Positions 55,701 to 63,592 of a DNA stretch of 64,000 bases are shown here, piece after piece. The DNA lies in contig NZ_CAKRGI010000002.1 of assembly GCF_934330165.1 (NCBI RefSeq), positions 62,001-126,000 of the forward strand, written 5' to 3'. Under the pieces are notes generated by a model. The model ran no database searches. It was given only the letters and a program-made list of their open reading frames with translations, and had not been told where the DNA came from. Made by a program: the position numbers and the translations under genes. The stretch's first letter is position 1, and each line of letters starts with the position of its first letter. The stretch is from an uncultured Mediterraneibacter sp. (GTDB taxonomy: Bacteria; Bacillota; Clostridia; Lachnospirales; Lachnospiraceae).

Positions 55701-58677
55701 AGAGCCGGTTGGAGCAGGCAAGATCGACAATGCAGATGAAAGAATTGCATATGTAGGTGACTGGGGCAACTGGACGCAGGACAAGAATGTAAACTATATG
55801 GATACGATCGAGTATCTGAACAATCCGAACGGCGGAGAGACTGTGACTCTTACATTTAAGGGAACAGGAATCAAAGTGATCGGTTGTACCAATAAGGACA
55901 GAGGTAAGATCGAAGTATTTATTGACGGTGTGTCACAGGGAGTTGTTGATACATACAGTGCAAGCACAGTGCGTCAGAAAGAGTACTTCAGCAAAGAAGA
56001 CCTTACAGCAGGAATCCATACGATCCAGCTGAAAGTCCTTAACGAGAAGCAGACAGCAAGCTCCAATACAAAGATCGAGCTGGATGCATTTGAAATCCTG
56101 GATTCAACACTGGTAGCACCGACAGGTGTGACAGTAAGCTCTAAGTCCGGAGTGACTACAGTATCAAAAGCGGACAGTACGTTACAGCTGAAAGCAACAG
56201 TAGAGCCGGAGGATGCAACAGACAAGACAGTTACATGGAGTACATCTGATGACAGTATCGCAACAGTAGATGCAAACGGACTGGTAACATTCTTAAGCAA
56301 GAACGGAACCGTTACGATCACAGCAACCTCCAATGCAGATGCTACAAAGAGCGGAACGATGGAACTGAAGGTTGCAATTAAACAGGATGTAGCAGATGTT
56401 GAGACGATCGTAGAAGACGGTACTGTACCGGCATCAGGAACAACAGGAACAAAGAACAGTGAGATCACATGGAATGGAGCGTGGTCTAACTGGGCAGGAG
56501 AACAGACAAAGCATCATGGCGGAACAAAGACAGAAACCGGAAACGGTTCAAGTGCTGAGGGAAGCTATTTTGAATATACATTCAATGGAACAGGTGTAGA
56601 GGTTTATTCTCAGAAGCATGCCAACTTTGCAAGCTTTGATATCTATGTTGATAATGTGAAAATTGGTAATTATTCGCTGAATGGTTCAAGCAGCGGAGAT
56701 AACCAGCAGTTGATCTTCTCAAAGACAGATCTTACAAATGGTGAGCATACGATTAAGTGTGTAGCGGTTGCACGTGATGGAAAATATCAGGTCAACCTGG
56801 ATTACCTGAAGATCCTTTCACCGGGTGAAGGTATAACAGTTGATAAGTCAGCACTCCAGACATCGATTGAGACAGGTTCAGCACTTACTAAGTCAGCCTA
56901 TGATGAGACGAAATGGAATGCATTTAAAACGGCTTACGATGCAGCGGTTGAGACTATGAATGATGCGGGTGCAGCACAGACTGATGTGGATGCAAAGAAA
57001 GCAGCACTGGATGCGGCGATCACAGCACTTGGCACACCGGCAGTTCCTGTAGTAGAAGACCAGACAGGTTCTGCAGTTCTTGTTGAAAGCACAAAGGTTG
57101 TGCTGAGATGGGACAAGGTTTCAGGAGCAGCACAGTATCAAGTAGCTGATACAGAGAAAGGAATCGAGATGACAGTAAGCGGCACAACCGCAACACTGGA
57201 AAACCTGACACCGGGAACAACCTACAACTTCAAGGTATATGCCCTGAGCAATGCAGGTGAGGCATCAGCGAAGGCCATCGAGATCGGCAATGTAACAACG
57301 ATTGCCGACGGAACAGCATCAGGTGAGATCGAGTCCATTACAAAAACAGCAGTCAGTGATGATTCTGTAAAACTCACCTGGACATTAAAAGAAGGTTCTT
57401 CCTTCGCAAGCTATGACATTTATGTAAACGGTGAGCTGAAAGGCAATACCACAAAGTCAGAGTACACACTCAGTGACCTGAATGACGGTACCTATGTTGT
57501 TAAGATCGTTGCAAAGACAGCGACAGGACAGTCAGTACTTCCGAAACAGTTCTCATTTACAATTGAGAATAACGGTGGTGGTGAGACAACAAAGAATGTA
57601 CTCAGCGTAACCAATCCGGCAGGAATTTCTGTAGAAGAAGGAACTGCATTTAAGGACCTTGAATTACCGGAGAAAGTAACTGTCACAGTGACAGGAAATC
57701 TCAATGAAGAAGCAGCCGTAACATGGGCGAAAGGTGATTATCAGACAACACCGGGAACTTACACATTGGAGGGAACTTTGACAATGGGTGAGAACATGGA
57801 GAACCCGGATGGCGTGAAAGCTTCTATCCAGGTAACAGTTACGAAGAAGCAGTATGAGATCAAGTCCGTTGCAAAACTGGATAAGAAAGAAGTTGCGTAC
57901 GGAACGGCTGTATCAAAACTGAAGCTTCCGACAGAGATAGAAGTAACCTATACAGACGGCACAACCGGAACAGCAAGCGTTACATGGAATACAGACAGTT
58001 ACGATGGAAATACGGCAGGTGATTATACTCTGGAAGGAATCCTTTCCTTTGCAGATAATATTACAAATCCGAAGAACCTGACAGCTTCTGTAAAAGTAAC
58101 AGTTGCGAAGAAGGCAGAAGAGCCGAAGCCGGAACCGAAGAAAGAAATTAAATCCATTGTAAATGCAAAACTGGATGATATTTCTGTAAAAGAAGGAACT
58201 CTTGCAGCAGATCTCGGACTTCCGGGACAGGTTGAAGTAGAACTTAAAGACGGAACAACAGCAACCGTTAGTGTTGACTGGGATCTGAGTGCTTACAAGT
58301 CAGATGTTCCGGGAACTTATACATTGACAGGAGAACTTGTTCTTGGTGATGAGTTTGAAAATCCGGATGGTCTGGAAGTTACTGTTGATGTCAAAGTAAC
58401 GAAAGTCAAAGGTGACGATGACAAGAAGGACGACAGCAACAAGGATGACAACAAAAACAACGGCAATAAGAATGATGGCAACAGCGGTACAACTACTGGC
58501 AACAATACAGGAAATAATACCGCAGGTTCTACATCAGGATCAAATGCCGGAACAACTTCATCCAACAAAGCTGCAAAGACCGGAGATGCTGCTCCACTGA
58601 TCCTGTGGGGAGCTGCGGCAATGCTGGCAGCAGGTGCAGCCGTTACAGTTGTAACACGCAGACGTAAAAGAAGATAA
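52795..58677 (+). CDS. Cell-surface GH95 alpha-L-fucosidase
   Basis: 1960 residues. Signal peptide (about 1-32), GH95 catalytic region (about 40-850). It starts LKLWYTSPADITKYYEGWQE, and SLPIGNGGIGGTVFGGITRE is the GH95 N-terminal domain. Catalytic residues known from B. bifidum AfcA have counterparts: N455 and N457 (YHMNVNLQMNYW), E591 (YSPEHGP) and D759 (FQIDGNFG). GH95 mostly cleaves alpha1,2-fucose (H antigen, 2'-fucosyllactose). Then come FN3, beta-sandwich, Big_2 (VTVSSKSGVT region), another sandwich, FIVAR, two FN3 and three Ig-like repeats (TPGTYTLEGTL). A KDDSNKDDN spacer and KAAKTGD-hydrophobic-RRRKRR tail end the protein. Confidence 0.9.
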   Translation: MRRKMKWRVLASACAAAMAVTSLPYMATQVNAEPVAATQQTGDNDLKLWYTSPADITKYYEGWQEKSLPIGNGGIGGTVFGGITRERIQLNDKSLWSGGPSTSRPNYNGGNLENKGNNGSTMTQIHNYFANGQDSSAISLANSNLVGLSDDAGTNGYGYYLSWGNMYIDSKNVSSNSEVSNYSRDLDLNTAIAGVNYDKGSTHYSRENFTSYPDNVIVTHITADGSEKISLDVSVEPDNTSGGAANSIGENGYKRTWNTTVSGGRISVNGQLTDNQMKFSSQTQVITDNGGTVTDGDGKVSVSGASEVTIITSMGTDYKDEYPSYRTGETADELTNRVKWYVDQAEVKTYEELKANHVSDYQNIFNRVDLDLGQTVSTKTTDALLSAYKAGTASEAERRQLEVMLFQYGRFMTIESSRETRTDGNGYVRETLPSNLQGLWVGANNSPWHSDYHMNVNLQMNYWPTYSTNMAECAEPLVDYVDALREPGRVTAAIYAGVSSADGEENGFMAHTQNNPFGWTCPGWSFSWGWSPAAVPWILQNCWSYYEYTGDTSYLRDNIYPIMKEEAKLYDQMLVRDSDGKLVSSPAYSPEHGPVTSGNTYEQTLIWQLYEDTIKAAEILGTDEELAATWKANQADLKGPIEVGDSGQIKEWYTETTFNHNASGSTLGEGYNHRHMSHLLGLFPGDLITEDNAEWFAAAKVSMQNRTDESTGWGMAQRINSWARLGDGNKAYQIIKNLFNGGIYANLFDYHQPKYFQIDGNFGYTSGVAEMLLQSNAGYINLLPAVPDDWANGSVNGLVAQGNFEVSMDWTDGNVTTATILSKNGGEAVVQTKNASLATVVDSDGKVVDVTPVKENRISFATEAGKSYTLKDIPASAEVAVPTGLTALRADTENVELSWDAVTAEEGSNVTYNVYRQVANGDVICIETGLTTTTYTDTTADKTLGTMKYQVSAVIEGNESEKSAAVTATEPVGAGKIDNADERIAYVGDWGNWTQDKNVNYMDTIEYLNNPNGGETVTLTFKGTGIKVIGCTNKDRGKIEVFIDGVSQGVVDTYSASTVRQKEYFSKEDLTAGIHTIQLKVLNEKQTASSNTKIELDAFEILDSTLVAPTGVTVSSKSGVTTVSKADSTLQLKATVEPEDATDKTVTWSTSDDSIATVDANGLVTFLSKNGTVTITATSNADATKSGTMELKVAIKQDVADVETIVEDGTVPASGTTGTKNSEITWNGAWSNWAGEQTKHHGGTKTETGNGSSAEGSYFEYTFNGTGVEVYSQKHANFASFDIYVDNVKIGNYSLNGSSSGDNQQLIFSKTDLTNGEHTIKCVAVARDGKYQVNLDYLKILSPGEGITVDKSALQTSIETGSALTKSAYDETKWNAFKTAYDAAVETMNDAGAAQTDVDAKKAALDAAITALGTPAVPVVEDQTGSAVLVESTKVVLRWDKVSGAAQYQVADTEKGIEMTVSGTTATLENLTPGTTYNFKVYALSNAGEASAKAIEIGNVTTIADGTASGEIESITKTAVSDDSVKLTWTLKEGSSFASYDIYVNGELKGNTTKSEYTLSDLNDGTYVVKIVAKTATGQSVLPKQFSFTIENNGGGETTKNVLSVTNPAGISVEEGTAFKDLELPEKVTVTVTGNLNEEAAVTWAKGDYQTTPGTYTLEGTLTMGENMENPDGVKASIQVTVTKKQYEIKSVAKLDKKEVAYGTAVSKLKLPTEIEVTYTDGTTGTASVTWNTDSYDGNTAGDYTLEGILSFADNITNPKNLTASVKVTVAKKAEEPKPEPKKEIKSIVNAKLDDISVKEGTLAADLGLPGQVEVELKDGTTATVSVDWDLSAYKSDVPGTYTLTGELVLGDEFENPDGLEVTVDVKVTKVKGDDDKKDDSNKDDNKNNGNKNDGNSGTTTGNNTGNNTAGSTSGSNAGTTSSNKAAKTGDAAPLILWGAAAMLAAGAAVTVVTRRRKRR

Positions 58678-58734
58678 AGATTCTTTCTGCAAGGTAAGAT
58701 GAAAGAAAAGAAAATTTAAGAATTTTCTGCAAAA

Positions 58735-58771
58735 GAAAAGGAGTATCGCGATGTGCGGTACTCCTTTTTTG
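58735..58771. terminator. Bidirectional terminator between GH95 and the second araC gene
   Basis: AAAAGGAGTA pairs with TACTCCTTTT (extended by a mismatch-containing inner stem); a T run follows the stem on both strands. Confidence 0.8.
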
Positions 58772-58787
58772 TCTAAGATTTTTCAGA

Positions 58788-59621
58788 TCACTGGTTCCGC
58801 AGAAACTGCTTGCGGTAGGCAGTCGGTGTCATGCCACAGGATTTACGGAAACACTGCGTAAAGTAACTGGAGGAAGAAAATCCACATTGCTGTGCAATCT
58901 GTGCAAGACTCATATCTGTGGAAGTCAGCAGTTCCTGACTGGTAAAGATCCGCTTCTGAGTCAGATAATTCATCGGCGAGATCCCATAAGTTTCTGTGAA
59001 GGTATGAGAAAAATAATACTTGTTGATCTGTGCGATCTCTGCAAGTTTATCTAACGTAATATTTTCCCGGAAAGAAGAATCAATATAACGCTTTGCCCGG
59101 CTGCATTCCCGGGATTCCATTTTATGGAACGGAAAGATCTCCACAGAAGAGGAAGCGTAGCGGGAAAGATGGACGACCAGAATGTTCAGCAGATTCTGGC
59201 AGACCTTTTCGTAATCCTTCAGCGAGTTCTCTGTCTCTTCCAGGATCGTACGGAAATAGAAATCAAGCTGATCTTTCATTTCATCGGAGTGGAACAGAAG
59301 ATATTCATTTGCATCGTCAATGACAAAATTCAGACCATCCACACCCAGTACAATATATTCCAGCGGATCTTCGAGGCTGGATTTTTCGGTGTGGGTGATA
59401 TTCGGATTGATCACGATCAGATCGTGCTTTGCGATCGGAAAGCTTTCATCTTCAACAAGAAAACTGCCGCTTCCTGACAGCACGAAAAAAAGTTCCGTGA
59501 AATAATGTGTGTGCGGATAACTGCTCCAGTCCTCTTCGTATTTTGAATAGGTAGAATACAGAAGATGACAGGTGTGGTCATGCCTTAAGGGGGAAGTAAA
59601 AGTATGTCGTATATTACCCAT
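58788..59621 (-). CDS. AraC-family transcriptional regulator (second)
   Basis: 277 residues from ATG 59621 (GTGGAGG upstream; an in-frame TTG at 59636 overlaps that site). Cupin-like N-terminus (YPHTHYFTELFFVLSGSGSF, HDLIVINPNITHTEKS) and a double helix-turn-helix (LDKLAEIAQINKYYFSHTFTE and LAQIAQQCGFSSSSYFTQCF). Divergent from the transporter operon, so that operon is its likely target. It is different in sequence from the first AraC protein, so the locus may read two signals. Its promoter carries a cre-like site. Confidence 0.88.
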   Translation of the reverse strand: MGNIRHTFTSPLRHDHTCHLLYSTYSKYEEDWSSYPHTHYFTELFFVLSGSGSFLVEDESFPIAKHDLIVINPNITHTEKSSLEDPLEYIVLGVDGLNFVIDDANEYLLFHSDEMKDQLDFYFRTILEETENSLKDYEKVCQNLLNILVVHLSRYASSSVEIFPFHKMESRECSRAKRYIDSSFRENITLDKLAEIAQINKYYFSHTFTETYGISPMNYLTQKRIFTSQELLTSTDMSLAQIAQQCGFSSSSYFTQCFRKSCGMTPTAYRKQFLRNQ

Positions 59622-59653
59622 AAGTGTCCTCCACAAAATTTAGAAATATTGTC

Positions 59654-59669
59654 TTGAAAGCGATTTCAA
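59654..59669. promoter_or_regulatory. cre-like operator (CcpA/LacI family) in the araC leader
   Basis: TTGAAAGCGATTTCAA is a perfect 16-bp palindrome and fits the cre consensus (TGWAANCGNTNWCA). It sits about 35 bases downstream of the araC start site and 18 bases before its ribosome site, where a bound repressor would block transcription. Confidence 0.65.
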
Positions 59670-59695
59670 GTGGTTATACAACCAATTATGCAAAT

Positions 59696-59724
59696 ATTAT
59701 AAAGAATTTTAGAAGCCGATTCAA
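59696..59724 (-). promoter_or_regulatory. Promoter of the second araC gene
   Basis: Minus strand: -35 TTGAAT (59724-59719), 17-base spacer, -10 TATAAT (59701-59696). A short inverted repeat TGGTTATACAACCA (59671-59684) lies just downstream. Confidence 0.7.
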
Positions 59725-59887
59725 CAGGATTCGGGAGAGTTTGGCAAAAAAAGAGAACTTTTTTTATTTTCATGTGTGAAAAAATAACAAAAGAATATGA
59801 AAAAACATTTTTTGAGTCATATGATATGGTGATATTGAGAAATATCCCAAAAAGCAAGATTTATAAAAAAAAAGGCAAAAAGAAAGG

Positions 59888-59916
59888 TTGAAAAAGAGAG
59901 AGAAATAGTATATGAT
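59888..59916 (+). promoter_or_regulatory. Promoter of the sugar ABC importer operon
   Basis: TTGAAA (59888-59893), 17-base spacer, TATGAT (59911-59916), 48 bases before the binding-protein ATG. The rest of the 343-base divergent gap (59622-59964) holds the araC promoter, the cre-like site and A/T tracts. Confidence 0.75.
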
Positions 59917-59964
59917 AGACATACCAAGTAAAACTGGAAAAAGTTATAAGGAGGAACTATTTAA

Positions 59965-61302
59965 ATGAAAAAGAAAAAACTTATCAGCCTTGTGCTGGCA
60001 GGTACTATGGTTTTCGGACTTGCAGCATGTGGATCCAATGGCGGAGACAAGAAATCTGAAGGAGATTCTTCAGACAGCGATAAGGTAGTAAAGGTTGCAG
60101 TAGTTGAGACAGCATACGGTGCAGATATGTGGAAAGATGTTGCAGCTGCATTCGAAAAAGAGACAGGTGTTAAGGTTGAACTTACAATCGACAAGAACAT
60201 CGAGGATATCATTCAGCCACAGATGAAATCTGGAGAGTATCCGGACGTAATCATGAGAGCTGTTGGTTCTGAGTCAGCTATCACAGAGACATTCATCAAG
60301 GACAACAACGTAGAGGAACTTACAGACGTTCTTGATATGACTGTACCGGGTGAGGATGCTAAGGTTGGAGATAAGATCCTTCCGGGATTCACAGAGAACT
60401 CCATCGTTAATCCTTACGGAGACGGAAAGACATACCTGATGCCAATGTTCTACTCACCATGTGGACTGTTCTACGATGCAAACCTGTTCAAGACAAAAGG
60501 ATGGGATGTACCGGAGACATGGGATGATATGTGGGCACTTGCTGACAAGGCAAAAGCTGACGGAATCTCACTCTTCACATATCCTACAACAGGATACTTT
60601 GATGCATTCTTCTATGCATTACTGCATGAGACAATGGGAACAGAGGACTTTACAAAGGCTCTGAACTATTCTGAAGGAATCTGGGATACAGACGGAGCTA
60701 AGAAAGCATTCGATATCGTTACAAAGCTTGCTACTACTGTTGAGCCTACAACAACAGCAAATGCTAATGACAACGACTTCCGTAACAACCAGCAGCTTGT
60801 TCTTGATGACAAAGCTCTGTTCATGCCAAATGGTAACTGGGTAATCGGTGAAATGGCAGATGCTCCGAGAGCAGACGGATTCGAGTGGGGATTCACAGCT
60901 CTTCCGGCAGTAGAGAAAGACGGAGAGAGAGCTTCCTATACATTCTTCGAGCAGATCTGGATGCCATCAGGTGCTGAGAACAAAGATCTTGGAAAAGAAT
61001 TTATCGCTTACATGTACTCTGATGCAGCAGCAGATATCTTCGCTAAATCTGGAGCGATCCAGCCAATCGAAGGAATGTCTGACAAGCTTGACGGAGACAA
61101 CAAACTGTACTACTCAATCTATGATACAGGTGCTGTAGCTGTTATGGATGCATTCGCTACAACAGATCCAGTAGAAGGTGTAACAGTTCGTACAACATTC
61201 TTTGATCCGGTTAACTCTCTTGTAACTGGTGACAAGACAGAAGATGACTGGGTAAATCAGATTAAGACAGACAGCGACAAACTTCGTGCTGCTTTAAAAT
61301 AA
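59965..61302 (+). CDS. Sugar-binding lipoprotein of an ABC importer, probably for lacto-N-biose/galacto-N-biose
   Basis: 445 residues. Lipoprotein signal with lipobox LAAC (Cys22), then an extracellular family-1 solute-binding fold (VVKVAVVETAYGADMWKDVA, EYPDVIMRAVGS, YLMPMFYSPCGLFYDANLF, GNWVIGEMADAPR). GGAGG precedes the ATG. The ligand cannot be read from sequence; the GH136 and GH112 genes around it make the type 1 / core 1 disaccharide the best candidate. A strong hairpin follows the gene, which should give more binding protein than permease. Confidence 0.82.
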   Translation: MKKKKLISLVLAGTMVFGLAACGSNGGDKKSEGDSSDSDKVVKVAVVETAYGADMWKDVAAAFEKETGVKVELTIDKNIEDIIQPQMKSGEYPDVIMRAVGSESAITETFIKDNNVEELTDVLDMTVPGEDAKVGDKILPGFTENSIVNPYGDGKTYLMPMFYSPCGLFYDANLFKTKGWDVPETWDDMWALADKAKADGISLFTYPTTGYFDAFFYALLHETMGTEDFTKALNYSEGIWDTDGAKKAFDIVTKLATTVEPTTTANANDNDFRNNQQLVLDDKALFMPNGNWVIGEMADAPRADGFEWGFTALPAVEKDGERASYTFFEQIWMPSGAENKDLGKEFIAYMYSDAAADIFAKSGAIQPIEGMSDKLDGDNKLYYSIYDTGAVAVMDAFATTDPVEGVTVRTTFFDPVNSLVTGDKTEDDWVNQIKTDSDKLRAALK

Positions 61303-61369
61303 TCTGAATAAGTTACCGGGAATTTCCTTACAACTATAAGAAGATTTGGAAGGAATCTCACAGGTGGGG

Positions 61370-61400
61370 CAGGCGGTGAAATCTCTTCACCGCCTGTTTT
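61370..61400 (+). terminator. Terminator between the binding-protein and permease genes
   Basis: CAGGCGGTGAA (61370-61380) / TTCACCGCCTG (61386-61396), 5-base loop, then TTTT: a perfect 11-bp stem inside the operon. Partial termination here is the usual way to make binding protein in excess. Confidence 0.8.
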
Positions 61401-61489
61401 AATGCCGATGTCTGCTAAGACGGTATGGATAGCCGTTGGATGGCGGCGGTTATTCAATGAAACGGATTTATAGAATTGGAGATGAACCA

Positions 61490-62380
61490 ATGAAAGAAAG
61501 AAAAGGCAAGGGGCTGTTTGTATTCTGTTGCCTGGCCCCGGCAGCAATATTATTTATCTTATTTATGATTGTTCCTACGATCGAAATCTTCCGTATTTCC
61601 TTATATAAATGGGGTGGATATACAGATAACAAGACATTTGTAGGACTGAGCAACTTTAAATCATTGTTACAGAATCAGAAGTTCTATCAGGCATTCCAGA
61701 ACCAGATTCTTCTGATTGTATTGGTTACGATCATTACATTTGCATTTGCGTTAGTGTTTGCATACATACTTTCAAGAGAAAAAATCAAAGGACAGGGATT
61801 CTTCAGAGTAATCTTCTATATCCCGAATATCCTTTCAATCGTAGTTATCAGTGCAATTTTCTCTGCTATCTACAAACCAAATACAGGACTTCTGAATTCC
61901 ATCATCGGAATCTTCAAGCACAGTGATGATCAGATCCTCTGGCTTGGTGATCAGAGGGTAGTTATTTACAGTATTGTGATCGCCATGGTATGGCAGGCTA
62001 TTGGATATTACATGGTAATGTATATGGCAAGTATGGCGAACGTATCAGAGAGTCTGTACGAATCTGCCAGCCTTGAAGGAGCAGGTAAGATTTATCAGTT
62101 CTTTACAATTACGATCCCGTTGATCTGGACAAATATCAGAACAACACTTACGTTCTTCGTAATCAGTACGATTAACATGAGTTTCCTTCTCGTTACAGCA
62201 ATGACGAGTGGCGGACCGGACGGAGCTTCCAGTGTATTCCTGAGCTATATGTACCAGGAGGCTTATACAAACTCTTCATATGGATATGGTATGGCAATCG
62301 GTGTATCAGTATTCCTGTTCTCTTTTGCACTTGCCGGACTGCTGAACGTTGCAACAAAACGTCAGGAAGTAGAAATTTAA
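61490..62380 (+). CDS. Sugar ABC importer permease, first subunit (MalF type)
   Basis: 296 residues with six predicted membrane helices; the first is FVFCCLAPAAILFILFMIV. The EAA loop that docks the ATPase is ESASLEGAGKIYQFFTITIPLI. ATG 61490 has GGAG eight bases upstream; earlier in-frame starts lack a site. No ATPase gene is in this operon, so a shared MsmK-type ATPase encoded elsewhere is expected. Sixteen bases separate it from the second permease. Confidence 0.92.
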   Translation: MKERKGKGLFVFCCLAPAAILFILFMIVPTIEIFRISLYKWGGYTDNKTFVGLSNFKSLLQNQKFYQAFQNQILLIVLVTIITFAFALVFAYILSREKIKGQGFFRVIFYIPNILSIVVISAIFSAIYKPNTGLLNSIIGIFKHSDDQILWLGDQRVVIYSIVIAMVWQAIGYYMVMYMASMANVSESLYESASLEGAGKIYQFFTITIPLIWTNIRTTLTFFVISTINMSFLLVTAMTSGGPDGASSVFLSYMYQEAYTNSSYGYGMAIGVSVFLFSFALAGLLNVATKRQEVEI

Positions 62381-62396
62381 GGAAAGGGGAATCGGA

Positions 62397-63281
62397 ATGG
62401 AAAAGAATACATCAAAAAAACCGTTTAGCTTTAGTAAACTGATTGTGTACATTTGCCTGATTCTTCTTGCAATTACAATCATCGTGCCGGTAGCATGGGT
62501 CTTCCTTGCATCGGTAAAGCAGAATAAGGAATTCTACGGAAATCCGTGGACACTTCCTGAGAAACTTTATTTTCAGAACTTTGTAGATGCCTGGACAAAA
62601 GCAGACATGGGATCTTATATCCTGAACTCTGTTATTGTTACAGCACTTGCGATTGCAATGCTGATCGCAGTTGCACTTCCGGCAGCTTATGTACTGTCAA
62701 GATTTAAGTTCCGTACATGCAAGTTCTGGAATCTGCTCTTCATGGCAGGACTTTTCATCAACGTAAGTTACATCGTAGTACCGATCTTCCTTATGTTGAA
62801 CAACTGGGACAAAGCCCTTTATCAGGCATTTGGAACGAAGTTCTTCCTAAATAACCTGTTTATATTGGCGGTTGTGTATATGGCAACAGCACTTCCATTC
62901 ACAATCTACCTGCTGTCAGGATACTTCAGCGGTCTTGCAAAAGACTTCGAGGAGGCAGCTTATGTGGATGGTGCAGGATACTTTACGACAATGGTTAAGA
63001 TCATCTTCCCGATGGCAAAGCCAAGTATCGTAACGATCATACTTTTCAACTTCCTGTCATTCTGGAATGAGTATGTAATTTCCATGACATTGTTGACAGA
63101 TGCCAAGTTGAAAACTCTGCCGGTAGGTCTTATGAACCTGATGGCTGCTCAGAAATCAGCAGTTCAGTATGGACAGATGTACGCAGGACTGGTTATCGTT
63201 ATGCTTCCTGTTCTGATTCTGTATATGTGTGTACAGAAGACACTTACTCAGGGAATGACTCTGGGTGGATTGAAAGGTTAA
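62397..63281 (+). CDS. Sugar ABC importer permease, second subunit (MalG type)
   Basis: 294 residues, six membrane helices, EAA loop EEAAYVDGAGYFTTMVKIIFPMAKP split around the conserved Gly. The C-terminal end (MTLGGLKG) is the MalG signature. Partner of the upstream permease. AAAGGGG precedes the ATG. Confidence 0.93.
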   Translation: MEKNTSKKPFSFSKLIVYICLILLAITIIVPVAWVFLASVKQNKEFYGNPWTLPEKLYFQNFVDAWTKADMGSYILNSVIVTALAIAMLIAVALPAAYVLSRFKFRTCKFWNLLFMAGLFINVSYIVVPIFLMLNNWDKALYQAFGTKFFLNNLFILAVVYMATALPFTIYLLSGYFSGLAKDFEEAAYVDGAGYFTTMVKIIFPMAKPSIVTIILFNFLSFWNEYVISMTLLTDAKLKTLPVGLMNLMAAQKSAVQYGQMYAGLVIVMLPVLILYMCVQKTLTQGMTLGGLKG

Positions 63282-63294
63282 GGAGGTATTTACA

Positions 63295-63474
63295 ATGAAT
63301 GAAAGAACTAAAAAGATTATCACTGCGATCATTGTTATCGCGATTTTCGTTGTTTGTATCGGCCTTATCGTTGTCGGACAGAGAAATATCGGACCAAAGG
63401 GTCTTCTTACTGAGATCGTAGGTCTTGCCGGTCTGGTCGGACTGCTGGCATTTTACAACAGCAAATATAAATAA
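63295..63474 (+). CDS. 59-residue membrane protein linked to the sugar importer
   Basis: ATG 63295 follows AAGGAGG, 13 bases after the permease stop. The product has two hydrophobic helices (TAIIVIAIFVVCIGLIVVG and LTEIVGLAGLVGLLAFY) joined by the conserved-looking GQRNIGPKGL. Small proteins of this shape are common after sugar permease genes in Lachnospiraceae; I believe they belong to a DUF (DUF6903), which I could not check. Likely an accessory or stabilising part of the importer; function unproven. Confidence 0.78.
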   Translation: MNERTKKIITAIIVIAIFVVCIGLIVVGQRNIGPKGLLTEIVGLAGLVGLLAFYNSKYK

Positions 63475-63514
63475 TTGTTTACATTGCAGGAAGGATACCT
63501 GTGATAAGAAGGCA

Positions 63515-63545
63515 TAAGGAAATCTGCCATCGGCAGATTTCCTTA
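63515..63545 (+). repeat. Perfect 14-bp hairpin before the GH112 gene
   Basis: TAAGGAAATCTGCC (63515-63528) and GGCAGATTTCCTTA (63532-63545) enclose three bases. No T run follows, so it is more likely an mRNA-stabilising or processing hairpin than a full terminator. Confidence 0.7.
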
Positions 63546-63592
63546 TATAAACTAAAAATCAGATTATTTAAAGAATAGAAGAGGATAATTCA

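Noticed and set aside
59737..59755. Third copy of the GACAAAATAAGCG box before the importer
   Set aside because: Only 14 of 18 positions agree and no -10 box lies at the 63-base distance seen in the two good copies.
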